64,000 bases of DNA, from positions 2,046,001 through 2,110,000 of the forward strand of contig NZ_CP045994.1 of NCBI RefSeq assembly GCF_016899425.1. The letters are read 5' to 3'. Made by a program: the position numbers and the translations under genes. Source of the DNA: Burkholderia sp. MS389. Lineage in GTDB: Bacteria > Pseudomonadota > Gammaproteobacteria > Burkholderiales > Burkholderiaceae. Below, piece by piece: positions 44,657 through 54,764 of this stretch. The stretch's first letter is position 1. Every line of letters begins with the position of its first letter. The notes under the pieces were generated by a model that worked only from the letters and a program-made list of their open reading frames with translations, did not search any database and was not told the DNA's origin.

Positions 44657-44701
44657 ATTGTACCGGTTTCGGTCCCGACGCGACGTGCGCATATGCGCAC
44701 G
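44657..44701 (-). promoter_or_regulatory. Probable promoter and palindrome upstream of DUF47-pit
   Basis: A -10-like TACAAT (44662-44657 on the minus strand) gives a leader of about 40 nt. About 30 bp upstream is a perfect 18-bp palindrome CGTGCGCAT/ATGCGCACG (44684-44701), centred near -42, a position suited to a regulator. Confidence 0.5.
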
Positions 44702-44748
44702 CCGGGATTGGATACAACAATTGGCGAAATAGGTGTTTACAACCGGCT

Positions 44749-46131
44749 TTACTCGCCGTAGAAGGTCTGCGCCCCGGCAAAATTGTCGAACTTCGTGTAT
44801 TGCCCCAGGAACGTGAGCCGAACAGGCCCGATCGGGCCGTTACGCTGCTTGCCAATGATGATTTCGGCCGTCCCCTTGTCGGGGCTGTCCGGATTGTAGA
44901 CCTCATCGCGATAAATGAACAGGATCACGTCCGCGTCCTGTTCGATTGCGCCCGATTCGCGCAAATCCGACATCACCGGACGCTTGTTCGGGCGCTGTTC
45001 GAGGCCGCGGTTCAGCTGCGACAGCGCGATCACCGGCACGTCGAGCTCCTTCGCGAGACTCTTCAGCGAACGCGAAATTTCCGAAATTTCGGTCGCGCGG
45101 TTCTCGCCCTGCGACGAACCCGACATCAGCTGCAGGTAGTCGACGATGATCAGGCCGAGCTTGCCGCACTGACGTGCGAGGCGCCGCGCGCGCGAGCGCA
45201 GCTCCATCGGGTTCAAGCCGCCCGTCTCGTCGATGAAGAGCTGCGCCTCGCTCATCTTCTGCACCGCGTGCGTCAGCTTCGGCCAGTCCTCGTCCGTCAG
45301 GCGGCCGGTACGCATCCGGTGCTGGTCGAGCCGGCCGATCGAGCCGAGCATACGCATCACGAGCTGGGTCCCCGGCATTTCCATCGAGAACACCGCGACC
45401 GGCAACCCGTACTCGACCGCGACGTATTCGCCGATGTTCATGGAAAAGGCCGTTTTGCCCATTGACGGTCTTCCGGCCACGATGATCAATTCGCCGCCAT
45501 GCATCCCCGACGTCATCCGGTCGAGGTCGACGAAGCCGGTCGGCGTGCCGGTGACGTCGCTCGGGTTCGCGGTGTGGTACAGCGTGTCGATGCGCTCGAC
45601 CACCTGCGTGAGCAGCGGGCCGATCTCGAGGAAGCCCTGGTTGCCGCGCGCGCCCTCTTCGGCGATCGAGAACACCTTCGATTCGGCCTCGTCGAGCAGC
45701 TGGCGGACTTCCTTGCCCTGCGGATTGAATGCGTCGGCCGAGATCTCGTCGGCGACCGACACGAGCCGGCGCAGCACCGCGCGGTCGCGCACGATTTCCG
45801 CATAGCGGCGGATGTTCGCCGCGCTCGGCGTGTTCTGCGCGAGGGCGTTCAGGTACGCGAGGCCGCCGACGTCGTCGGCCTTGCCGGACGTGGTCAGCGC
45901 TTCGTACACGGTCACGACGTCGGCCGGGCGCGTCGACGCGATCAGGCGGCCGATGTGCTCGTAGATGATCCGGTGGTCGTAGCGGTAGAAGTCGCCCTGC
46001 GACAGGAAGTCGGCAATCCGGTCCCATGCCGCGTTGTCGAGCAACAGGCCGCCGAGCACCGACTGCTCGGCTTCCACCGAATGCGGCGGGACTTTCAGCG
46101 ATTCGATTTGGGGATCTTGCGGCGCGTTCAT
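44749..46131 (-). CDS. dnaB: Replicative DNA helicase DnaB
   Basis: Hexameric 5'-3' helicase of the replisome, 460 residues. The N-terminal primase-binding domain spans about 15-120 and a linker helix about 120-180. The RecA-type motor has Walker A GRPSMGKT (220-227), LGLIIVDYLQLM as Walker B and SRSLKSLAKELDVPVIALSQLNR downstream. There is no intein. It lies downstream of rplI behind a terminator, so it probably has its own promoter, although the order rpsF-priB-rpsR-rplI-dnaB is ancestral. Confidence 0.98.
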   Translation of the reverse strand: MNAPQDPQIESLKVPPHSVEAEQSVLGGLLLDNAAWDRIADFLSQGDFYRYDHRIIYEHIGRLIASTRPADVVTVYEALTTSGKADDVGGLAYLNALAQNTPSAANIRRYAEIVRDRAVLRRLVSVADEISADAFNPQGKEVRQLLDEAESKVFSIAEEGARGNQGFLEIGPLLTQVVERIDTLYHTANPSDVTGTPTGFVDLDRMTSGMHGGELIIVAGRPSMGKTAFSMNIGEYVAVEYGLPVAVFSMEMPGTQLVMRMLGSIGRLDQHRMRTGRLTDEDWPKLTHAVQKMSEAQLFIDETGGLNPMELRSRARRLARQCGKLGLIIVDYLQLMSGSSQGENRATEISEISRSLKSLAKELDVPVIALSQLNRGLEQRPNKRPVMSDLRESGAIEQDADVILFIYRDEVYNPDSPDKGTAEIIIGKQRNGPIGPVRLTFLGQYTKFDNFAGAQTFYGE

Positions 46132-46194
46132 GGGTTGGGATTATCGCGAATAGATGGCGGCAGCGCTACCACCGCTTGCCGGCGAGCAGGCAAT

Positions 46195-46229
46195 AAAAAA
46201 GGCAGGCCCCGGTTACCCGGGCGCCTGCC
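46195..46229 (-). terminator. Intrinsic terminator of the rpsF-rplI operon
   Basis: On the minus strand GGCAGGC-CCCGG pairs with CCGGG-CCTGCC and is followed by six T (46200-46195). It lies about 45 nt after the rplI stop and before dnaB. Confidence 0.9.
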
Positions 46230-46273
46230 CTTGTCCGGACGGCGGAAGCCGCCCGGCAAGCTTGCGTCTACGC

Positions 46274-46726
46274 TTACGCGTGGTCGCCGATCACGTTGAT
46301 CGTGACGTCGACGACGACGTCCGTATGCAGCGCGACTTGCACGTTGTGCTCGCCGATCATCTTCAGCGGGCCTTCCGGCATGCGAACTTGCAGCTTCTCG
46401 ACTTCGTAGCCGGCCTTCTTCAGCAGTTCCGCGACGTCGCCGTTCGTGACCGAGCCGAACAGACGGCCGTCGACGCCCGACTTCTGCGTGATTTCGAACG
46501 ACTGGCCGTTCAGCTTCTCGCCGACTGCCTGCGATGCCGCCAGCTTTTCAGCGGCGATCTTTTCGAGTTCAGCGCGGCGCACTTCGAATTCGGCGATCGC
46601 TTCCTTCGTTGCACGGCGAGCCTTGCGGTTCGGGATCAGGAAGTTGCGAGCGTAACCGTCCTTGACCTTGACGATGTCGCCGAGGTTGCCCAGATTGGCG
46701 ACTTTTTCCAACAGAATGATTTGCAT
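46274..46726 (-). CDS. rplI: 50S ribosomal protein bL9
   Basis: Large-subunit protein of 150 residues that limits frameshifting. The N-domain starts [32 protein letters not shown], the long connecting helix spans about 42-75, and the C-domain ends [15 protein letters not shown]. Last gene of the rpsF operon, 27 nt after rpsR. Confidence 0.98.
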   Translation of the reverse strand: MQIILLEKVANLGNLGDIVKVKDGYARNFLIPNRKARRATKEAIAEFEVRRAELEKIAAEKLAASQAVGEKLNGQSFEITQKSGVDGRLFGSVTNGDVAELLKKAGYEVEKLQVRMPEGPLKMIGEHNVQVALHTDVVVDVTINVIGDHA

Positions 46727-46753
46727 TCGAATTCTCCTTATTGCGTCGCCTGA

Positions 46754-47029
46754 TTACGCCTTGTGCTGATCGGTGTACGGCAGCAGCGCGAGGAAACGCG
46801 CACGCTTGATTGCCGTATCCAGCTGACGCTGATAGTGGGCCTTCGTACCCGTCAGGCGAGCCGGCGTGATCTTGCCGTTTTCGCCGATGAAGTCCTTCAG
46901 CGTTTCCGTGTCCTTGTAGTCGATCTGCTCGACGCCGGCAGCCGTGAAACGGCAGAACTTCTTGCGCTTGAAGAGCGGGTTTTGTTGCTGACGACGCTTG
47001 TCGAATTTCTTACCAGTCGGGCGGGCCAT
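46754..47029 (-). CDS. rpsR: 30S ribosomal protein bS18
   Basis: Small-subunit platform protein of 91 residues ([40 protein letters not shown]). It pairs with S6 in the ribosome. ATG 47029 lies 4 nt after priB; a longer frame is out of context. The single Cys in KKFCRF remains, while the zinc set of other S18 proteins is absent. Confidence 0.97.
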
Positions 47030-47033
47030 GATT

Positions 47034-47333
47034 TCAGTCCTTTCCTGTGTCCTGCAATGCAGTGATGTGAAACACCAAGGTTCTCGCGTTGCGGCTTTTC
47101 TTGGCCAGGAAGCCCGTGAACAGCGTTTCGACGCCCATTTCACGACTTTCCAGCTTGCCGCTCGCCTCACCGGCCGCCACCGCCTCGATCGTCATTTCGA
47201 CCTGACGGGGAATGCCTGCTTCGACGACTTCCGTGCGGTGATGCAACGTGGCGCTTGCGATCGGAACACCGGCCGGCGTATATCGCACCGGTGCGCGTTC
47301 GACGACGCTCGCCGTCAATTGCAACCTGTTCAC
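47034..47333 (-). CDS. priB: Primosomal replication protein N (PriB)
   Basis: Single OB-fold ssDNA-binding protein of 99 residues that joins PriA and DnaT in replication restart. It has [31 protein letters not shown] and the C-terminal VFHITALQD. The GTG start lies 40 nt after rpsF. PriB between S6 and S18 is a hallmark of beta- and gamma-proteobacteria. Confidence 0.93.
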
Positions 47334-47373
47334 GTGAGTGGCGCGCTCCTTGATGGCTTAATAAGTGACGAAC

Positions 47374-47748
47374 TTAAGCCTGCGCTTCGGCCGGCTGAGC
47401 GGCAGCCGCCTTCTTGGCTTCTTCGCGCTGAACTTCCTTCATCATCGGCGACGGGCCGGTTTCGGCCTTCTTCATCTTGACGATGAGGTGACGCAGCACG
47501 GCGTCGTTGAACTTGAACGCGTGTTCGAGTTCGTCGAGCGTCGTCTGGTCGCACTCGATGTTCATGCAGACGTAGTGAGCCTTCGCGAGTTTCTCGATCA
47601 TGTAGGCCAGCTGGCGACGGCCCCAGTCTTCGACACGGTGGATCTGGCCGCCGTGCGACGTGATCGTGGACTTGTAGCGCTCGATCATCGCGGGCACTTG
47701 CTCGCTTTGATCCGGGTGCACGATGAATACGATTTCGTAATGACGCAT
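47374..47748 (-). CDS. rpsF: 30S ribosomal protein bS6
   Basis: Small-subunit protein of 124 residues ([50 protein letters not shown]). The Ala/Glu/Gln-rich C-terminal tail is like the modified tail of other S6 proteins, although it lacks the terminal Glu run that RimK extends. AAGGAG lies 6 nt before the ATG. First gene of the operon, with a structured leader. Confidence 0.98.
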   Translation of the reverse strand: MRHYEIVFIVHPDQSEQVPAMIERYKSTITSHGGQIHRVEDWGRRQLAYMIEKLAKAHYVCMNIECDQTTLDELEHAFKFNDAVLRHLIVKMKKAETGPSPMMKEVQREEAKKAAAAQPAEAQA

Positions 47749-47769
47749 ACACACTCCTTGTGGATTAAA

Positions 47770-47797
47770 GCCACCCGGGCGTCTGAACCGGTGTGGC
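47770..47797 (-). promoter_or_regulatory. Candidate S6:S18 autoregulatory RNA in the rpsF leader
   Basis: In the transcript GCCAC (47797-47793) pairs with GTGGC (47774-47770), and inside it CCGG pairs with CCGG around an 8-9-nt loop, leaving a bulged A before CCG. The published S6:S18 motif, bound by the S6:S18 complex at a bulged CCG, has this architecture. It lies 20 nt before the S6 start codon. Confidence 0.6.
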
Positions 47798-47813
47798 AAG
47801 TGAGAAGCCGAAG

Positions 47814-47842
47814 ATTCTAACCCGGTTACGGGGCGCATGCAA
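47814..47842 (-). promoter_or_regulatory. Sigma70 promoter of the rpsF operon
   Basis: On the minus strand TTGCAT (47842-47837), 17 bp, TAGAAT (47819-47814). Start near 47807, leader of about 58 nt. Confidence 0.78.
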
Positions 47843-47974
47843 GGCCAATCGACGATTCGCCGACTGATTCGGCCGTGTTTTCAAAGACTTGAACGGGTAT
47901 GCGGGCTCGCGAGCGCCCTTCGCCCTTTCGCGGCCGGGGTCGGAACAAGAGTGCACCTCCCCATAACGGCATGG

Positions 47975-48862
47975 TCATTCGCCGTGCGCGCCGGCCAGCC
48001 GCGCGTCGAGCGCCGTCCGGAACGCCGCGAGCGCCGACGGCTCGGCGTCGGTCACCGCCCACCACGTCATGCCGGCCGCGTTCCAGCGGTCCAGCGCATA
48101 GCCCTGCGACACGGTCGCGTACGGGGCCGCCGGCCGTTCGCCGGCCGGCTGCACGTAGACGTCGACCACGTGCTGCCGGTGGCGGTAGACGAGCACTGCG
48201 ACGCGACGCCGCCCGACGTAGTCGAGCCGGCCGCCGACCAGCGCGAAACCGTCCGTGGCGAGATTCTCGACCGGCGGCGCATAGTCGAGCCGGCCGTTGA
48301 ACCACGGCTTGACCGTGTGCTGGTCGGTCGAGATCACGTCGATGTCGCGCGCCGACAGGTCGGCCCGCACGTGGCTCGCGACCAGTTCGTCGACCGTGCG
48401 GTCGGTGTCCGCGTGGCGGGCGGACCACGCCACGCCGCCCGCCGCCGCGACCGCCATCAGCAGCGCGACGCCCCAGCCGAGGCCCGGCCACGCGGCCACG
48501 CGCGACCCGGCGCCCGTGCCGGCCGACCCGGCCCGCCCGGTCAGCCAGGCGAACCAGTCGCGTCCGCGCGGCCGCCGGGGCGGCGCTGACTGCCGTTCAG
48601 GCCGGGGCGCGGCCCGCGACGGCTCATGGGCCGGCGCGTCGGCCGCGGCCGGCAGGCTCGCGAGGATACTCGCCCGCAGCGCGTCCGGCGCACGGTGATA
48701 ATCGGCCTGCCGCACCGCCTGCACCAGCGTGACGATCCGTGCGCGTTCGCGGCGGCATGCGTCGCACCCTTCGACATGCTGCTGGACCCGCAACGCATCG
48801 GGCGCCGACAGCTCGCGGTCGACGTCCGCGTCCAGCAACGCTCGCGCTTCGTTACAGTCCAT
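47975..48862 (-). CDS. Zinc-finger anti-sigma factor (ZAS type)
   Basis: Membrane anti-sigma protein of 295 residues. The N-terminal zinc motif is His29-x3-Cys33-x2-Cys36 (HVEGCDAC), which binds the sigma factor. A single TM helix lies at about 145-168 (GLGWGVALLMAVAAAGGVAWSA) and a periplasmic domain (about 175-295) has Trp/Tyr-rich strands (TDQHTVKPWFNGRLDYAPPV). The start overlaps the end of the sigma gene by 11 nt, so the two are made together. The redox-type HxxxCxxC motif suggests oxidative or thiol stress, which is an inference. Confidence 0.86.
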   Translation of the reverse strand: MDCNEARALLDADVDRELSAPDALRVQQHVEGCDACRRERARIVTLVQAVRQADYHRAPDALRASILASLPAAADAPAHEPSRAAPRPERQSAPPRRPRGRDWFAWLTGRAGSAGTGAGSRVAAWPGLGWGVALLMAVAAAGGVAWSARHADTDRTVDELVASHVRADLSARDIDVISTDQHTVKPWFNGRLDYAPPVENLATDGFALVGGRLDYVGRRRVAVLVYRHRQHVVDVYVQPAGERPAAPYATVSQGYALDRWNAAGMTWWAVTDAEPSALAAFRTALDARLAGAHGE

Positions 48863-49493
48863 CGATCGCCTCCGATGCGGTTCCGCCAGCCGGCGCACGG
48901 CCCGGCCGGCCTTCGGTCGCCGGCGCCTGTGCCTCGCCCAGCAGCGCGGCAAGCTTGCGCCGGCCGCGCGCGAGCCGCGACATCACCGTGCCGACCGGCA
49001 CGTCCGCGATCGCCGCGATCTCGCGATAGCTCAGGTCCTCCATCTCGCGCAGCACGAGCACCTCGCGGTATTCCGGCGGCAGCTTCGCGAGCGCCGCGTT
49101 CACGAGCCGCACGTTCTCGCCGCGCAGCAGCTGCGCGAGCGGGTCCTCCGTCGCCGGCTGCCAGTCGTCGGGCACGTCGGCATCGTCCAGCGTGTCGGGC
49201 AGCGCGACCTCGTGCGCCTGCGTGCGCCGCCGCCACTCGGTGTACCAGGTGTGGCGCACGATCGTCAGCAGCCACGGCCGCGCGTTGTCGCCGCGACACG
49301 AGTCGACGAAGCGCAGCGCGCGCATGCACGCGTCCTGCACGACGTCGTCCGCATCGCCGGCGCTGCCGCTCAGCCAGCGCGCGAGGTTGTACGCGGCGTC
49401 GAGATGCGGCAGCACGAGCGCGCGAAACCGCTCGCCGCGCGCGAGCGCATCGTCCACCGCCCGCTCATCGACCGCCTGTCCGGCTTGCCCCAC
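48852..49493 (-). CDS. ECF sigma factor
   Basis: RpoE-like extracytoplasmic-function sigma factor of 213 residues. Region 2 (about 25-95: AYNLARWLSG, DADDVVQDACMRALRFV, RPWLLTIVRHTWYTEWRRR) and region 4 (about 138-185: LPPEYREVLVLREMEDLSYREIAAI, VPVGTVMSRLARGRRKL) are complete. It is followed by an overlapping anti-sigma gene. The C-terminal 25 residues (Pro/Gly/Ala-rich) are an unusual extension. Its target promoters cannot be deduced. Confidence 0.92.
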   Translation of the reverse strand: MGQAGQAVDERAVDDALARGERFRALVLPHLDAAYNLARWLSGSAGDADDVVQDACMRALRFVDSCRGDNARPWLLTIVRHTWYTEWRRRTQAHEVALPDTLDDADVPDDWQPATEDPLAQLLRGENVRLVNAALAKLPPEYREVLVLREMEDLSYREIAAIADVPVGTVMSRLARGRRKLAALLGEAQAPATEGRPGRAPAGGTASEAIDGL

Positions 49494-49661
49494 ATGGCCT
49501 CCCTGGTCCCGGCGGCCGACGCCGCGCCCGTTCCGCGCACGGCGCCCGGACAGACCGGCAACGTGCGCGCTCGATGACCTTACCGCTGCTGCGTCGAGTT
49601 TATTCCCGCGCCGCGCGCATGAAGCGTAAAAAATCGCCGGACGGCCGGGCAGCCCGCCCCG

Positions 49662-50573
49662 TTACGGCGTGGTGCTCCAGTAACCGGGGCGCGCATACGC
49701 TTCGCGCAGGTAGTCGATGAAATAGCGCACGCGCGCCGGCACGTAGCGCTGCTGCGGGTAGACCGCGAGGATGTCGTAGTCGGGCAGCGCGTACTCGTCG
49801 AGCACGGTCTCGAGTTCGCCCGTTTCGAGCTGCGCGGCGATTTCCCACGTCGAGCGCCAGCCGAGCCCGAGCCCTTCGGCCACCCAGCGATGCAGCAGCT
49901 CGCCGTCGTTGCAGTCGAGATTGCCGGTCACGCGCATCGTCGCGATCTTGCCGTGGCGCTGGAAATACCAGCCGCGGTTCTGCCCGCCCTGCAGGTTGAA
50001 GGCCAGGCAGTTGTGCTTCAGCAGGTCATCGAGCGATTTCGGCCGGCCGTGCTGGCGGAAATACCCGGGCGTGCCGCACACCACGCGCCGGTTCGACGCG
50101 AGCTTCACCGCGACGAAGTTCGGATCGACCGCGCCGCCGATCCGGATCGACAGGTCATAGCCCTCGCGCACGAGATCGACGACGCGGTCGGTCAGGTTGA
50201 ACGACAGCTGCATTTCCGGCTTGTCGGCGAGAAAACCGGGCGCGTGCGGCGCGACGTGCTTGCGGCCGAACGCGGCCGGCGCCGACACGATCAGGTGCCC
50301 GCTGACCGCGCGCCGCCCGGCGGCCAGCTCGTTCTCGGCCTGATCCCATTCGGACAGCAGCCCGCGGCAGCGCTCGAGGAACGCGGCGCCCTCCTCGCTG
50401 ACCACCAGCCGCCGCGTCGAGCGGTACATCAGCTTCACGCCGAGGCGCTTCTCCAGCGCGTCGATCCGCCGCCCGAGCACCACCGGCGACACGCCCTCCT
50501 CGAGCGCGGCCGCCGCGAGGCTGCCGGCATCGGCCACCCGCACGAACGTCTCGATCTGCTTGAAACGATCCAT
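49662..50573 (-). CDS. LysR-family transcriptional regulator
   Basis: Regulator of 303 residues: winged helix (MDRFKQIETFVRVADAGSLAAAALEEGVSPVVLGRRI, 1-38, with RLGVKLMYRSTRR) and a periplasmic-binding-fold effector domain (about 90-300). It is divergent from gcl with 171 bp between, so it probably controls glyoxylate use and itself. ATG 50573 is chosen over an upstream ATG at 50627. Confidence 0.87.
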   Translation of the reverse strand: MDRFKQIETFVRVADAGSLAAAALEEGVSPVVLGRRIDALEKRLGVKLMYRSTRRLVVSEEGAAFLERCRGLLSEWDQAENELAAGRRAVSGHLIVSAPAAFGRKHVAPHAPGFLADKPEMQLSFNLTDRVVDLVREGYDLSIRIGGAVDPNFVAVKLASNRRVVCGTPGYFRQHGRPKSLDDLLKHNCLAFNLQGGQNRGWYFQRHGKIATMRVTGNLDCNDGELLHRWVAEGLGLGWRSTWEIAAQLETGELETVLDEYALPDYDILAVYPQQRYVPARVRYFIDYLREAYARPGYWSTTP

Positions 50574-50636
50574 CTGCTGTCTCCGTCCCGGCTCCGACAC
50601 CGGCGGGAAGCCCCGTCCGGCCGTCATTCCATACTT

Positions 50637-50673
50637 TTAGTTTCGAAATAAGCGACTTCGGCTGATCTTATCA
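50637..50673. promoter_or_regulatory. Candidate LysR-type operator sites
   Basis: TTAGTTTCGAAATAA (50637-50651) is an imperfect palindrome centred on TTCGAA with a T-N11-A core. A second dyad TGAT-CTT-ATCA lies at 50663-50673. Their centres are 24 bp apart between the divergent LysR and gcl genes, the usual spread of recognition and activation sites. Confidence 0.5.
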
Positions 50674-50744
50674 AACCTTTCGTGCATCCCTAAAGTGTCC
50701 TCAACAGACCGATTCGCAAGATCCCACTATCCAAGGAGACATTC

Positions 50745-52520
<1,776 letters not shown>

Positions 52521-52559
52521 ACCGCACGACATTTTTGACCGACCGAAGAGGCTTAGCTC

Positions 52560-53369
52560 ATGCCGAAGTTTGCTGCAAACCTGACCATGCTGTTCAACGA
52601 AGTGCCGTTCCTCGACCGTTTCAAGGCGGCCGCGGATGCGGGTTTCGACGCCGTCGAGTTCCTGTTCCCGTACCCGTACGCGAAAGAAGAACTCGCCGAG
52701 CAGCTCGAGTCGCACCGCCTGCGCCTCGTGCTGCACAACCTGCCCGCCGGCAACTGGGATCAGGGCGAGCGCGGCATCGCGTGCCTGCCCGATCGCGTCG
52801 GCGAGTTCCAGGAAGGGGTCGGCCGTGCGATCGGCTACGCGAAGGCCCTGAAGGTGCCGCAGCTGAACTGCCTGGTCGGCATTCCGTCGGCGAGCACCGC
52901 GCGCGACAAGACTTTCGTGACGATCGTCGACAACCTGCGCTTCGCGGCCGATGCGCTCAAGCGCGAAGGCATCCGCCTGCTCGTCGAGCCGTGCAACCGC
53001 TTCGACATCCCGGGCTTCGCGCTGAACTGCTCGTCGGAAGGGCTCGACGTGATCCGCGCGGTCGGCTCGGACAACCTGTTCCTGCAGTACGACATCTATC
53101 ACATGCAGCGCATGGAAGGCGAACTGGCCGCGACGATCGAACGCAACCTCGCATCGATCGGCCACGTCCAGCTCGCGGACAACCCGGGCCGCAATGAGCC
53201 GGGCACCGGCGAGATCAACTATGCGTTCCTGTTCGCGCTGCTCGACCGGCTCGGCTATGCCGGCTACGTCGGCTGCGAATACAAGCCCCGCACCACCACG
53301 ACGGAAGGCCTCGGCTGGCTGCAAAGCGTGGCCGGCTGCGCACCGGCCTCGGCGCGTCGCGCCGCCTGA
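52560..53369 (+). CDS. hyi: Hydroxypyruvate isomerase
   Basis: TIM-barrel isomerase of 269 residues (AP endonuclease 2 family fold) that interconverts hydroxypyruvate and tartronate semialdehyde. It has MPKFAANLTMLFNEVPFLDRF at the start, the metal-binding VEPCNRFDIPGFAL and QYDIYHMQRMEGE, and GEINYAFLFALLDRLGYAGYVGCEY. It lies 40 nt after gcl, in the same transcript. Confidence 0.95.
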   Translation: MPKFAANLTMLFNEVPFLDRFKAAADAGFDAVEFLFPYPYAKEELAEQLESHRLRLVLHNLPAGNWDQGERGIACLPDRVGEFQEGVGRAIGYAKALKVPQLNCLVGIPSASTARDKTFVTIVDNLRFAADALKREGIRLLVEPCNRFDIPGFALNCSSEGLDVIRAVGSDNLFLQYDIYHMQRMEGELAATIERNLASIGHVQLADNPGRNEPGTGEINYAFLFALLDRLGYAGYVGCEYKPRTTTTEGLGWLQSVAGCAPASARRAA

Positions 53370-53410
53370 GTCGCCCCCTTCCCGTTTTCAGCCCCAGAGG
53401 AGACTTTCAC

Positions 53411-54304
53411 ATGGCAATCATCGGTTTCATCGGCCTCGGCATCATGGGCGCGCACATGGCGCGCAACCTGCTCAAGGGCGATCACCAGCTCGTCGTGAAC
53501 GGCGCGTTCCCGATTCCGGACGATCTGCGCGGCAGCGCGAAGGTCGTCGCGAACTCGACCGAAGTCGCGCAGCACGCGGACATCATCATCGCGATGGTGC
53601 CGGACACGCCCGACGTGCGTAACGTGCTGTTCGCCGACGACGGCGTCGCGAAGGGCCTGACGGCCGGCAAGCTCGTGATCGATATGAGCTCGATCTCGCC
53701 GCTCGACACGCAGGCATTCGCGAAGCAGATCAATGCGCTCGGCTGCGACTACCTCGACGCGCCGGTGTCCGGCGGCGAAGTCGGCGCACGCGAAGCGACG
53801 CTGACGATCATGGTCGGCGGGCCGGAAAAGGCGTTCGAGCGCGCGAAGCCGCTGTTCGAGAAGATGGGCAAGAACATCACGCTCGTCGGCGACAACGGCG
53901 CGGGTCAGACCTGCAAGGTCGCGAACCAGATCATCGTCGCGCTGAACATCGAAGCGGTCGGCGAAGCGCTGCTGTTCGCCGCCCGCTCGGGCGCCGATCC
54001 GGAGCGCGTGCGCCAGGCGTTGATGGGCGGCTTCGCCGCGTCGCGCATCCTCGAAGTGCACGGCGCGCGGATGACCAAGCGCACGTTCGATCCGGGCTTC
54101 CGCATCGAGCTGCACCAGAAGGACCTGAACCTCGCGCTCGACGGCGCACGCAAGCTCGGCCTCGCGCTGCCGCACACCGCGAGCGCGCAGCAGCTGTTCA
54201 GCGTATGCGCGTCGCACGGCGGCAAGGCGTGGGATCACTCGGCGCTCGTGCGCGCGCTGGAGATCATGTCGAACTTCGAGATCGGCCAGACGCCGGCCGC
54301 GTAA
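53411..54304 (+). CDS. glxR: Tartronate semialdehyde reductase
   Basis: 2-hydroxy-3-oxopropionate reductase (297 residues, beta-hydroxyacid dehydrogenase family) that reduces tartronate semialdehyde to D-glycerate. The N-terminal cofactor motif is GFIGLGIMGAHMARNL, the substrate-binding DAPVSGGEVGAREATL is present, and the catalytic Lys lies in GAGQTCKVANQII. Third gene of the glycerate pathway. AGAGGAGAC precedes the start. Confidence 0.96.
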   Translation: MAIIGFIGLGIMGAHMARNLLKGDHQLVVNGAFPIPDDLRGSAKVVANSTEVAQHADIIIAMVPDTPDVRNVLFADDGVAKGLTAGKLVIDMSSISPLDTQAFAKQINALGCDYLDAPVSGGEVGAREATLTIMVGGPEKAFERAKPLFEKMGKNITLVGDNGAGQTCKVANQIIVALNIEAVGEALLFAARSGADPERVRQALMGGFAASRILEVHGARMTKRTFDPGFRIELHQKDLNLALDGARKLGLALPHTASAQQLFSVCASHGGKAWDHSALVRALEIMSNFEIGQTPAA

Positions 54305-54463
54305 CGCGGATGCAGCAACGCGCGTTTCGCTGCAATGGTGAAACGCGTGTCACGAACAGACGCGATCCGGTTACGGCCGGTCGCATCGATGCGCGACGCA
54401 CGCGCGCATCACGGTGGGGCGCCCCGCCCTGCATCGCCAACGGCATGCGGGACGGGGCGAAAA

Positions 54464-54489
54464 ACGCCGCTCTGGGCTGAGAGCGGCGT
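54464..54489 (-). repeat. Inverted repeat, terminator-like on the minus strand
   Basis: ACGCCGCTC (54464-54472) pairs perfectly with GAGCGGCGT (54481-54489) over 8 nt. The T-tract (TTTT) occurs only in the minus-strand reading, where no gene needs it, so its role is unclear. Confidence 0.5.
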
Positions 54490-54667
54490 GGTGGGGTCCG
54501 CAGCGGCACCCGGCGGCGCCGGGGAAGCCTTGGTCGGTCAGACGTCGTCGTCGGGTGTCCGCCTGTCGGATTTCGCGTATTACATTTCTTTACGTTCGAG
54601 CGTGCGATTTTTCATGCATTCGTCGCGATGAACGCCTACACTTTCGCCACGCCTTTCGAGAAAACCG

Positions 54668-54716
54668 CCGCGCCTGCGCGCCCCTTCCGGGCCCGCACCC
54701 AGCGCGGTGTTTTTTT
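54668..54716 (+). terminator. Terminator-like hairpin in the kbp leader
   Basis: CCGCGC (54668-54673) pairs with GCGCGG (54702-54707), with an internal GGGCC-type arm, and is followed by seven T in GTTTTTTTCG. It lies only about 36 nt before the ribosome site of kbp, and no promoter is visible in between, so transcription of kbp may have to read through it. Confidence 0.6.
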
Positions 54717-54764
54717 CGCCACTTCACGGCGCGTTTTCTTTTCAACCACCTAAGGAGTGCAACG

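Larger units (their letters stand above)
54305..54764. other. Non-coding stretch between glxR and kbp
   Basis: No gene is visible in 460 bases. The stretch is rich in inverted repeats: ACGCG-GTTTC/GAAACGCGT (54318-54352) and a long imperfect arm GCCCCG/CGGGGC (54421-54458). ACGCCGCTC/GAGCGGCGT (54464-54489) is followed by TTTT only on the minus strand. A CCGCGC/GCGCGG hairpin with seven T lies at 54668-54716. The end of the glxR transcript is probably at one of the first repeats. Confidence 0.55.

Noticed and set aside
54421..54458. Long GCCCCG/CGGGGC imperfect stem as a glxR terminator
   Set aside because: Bulges and no T-run on the plus strand make it uncertain; kept only as a repeat in the non-coding stretch.
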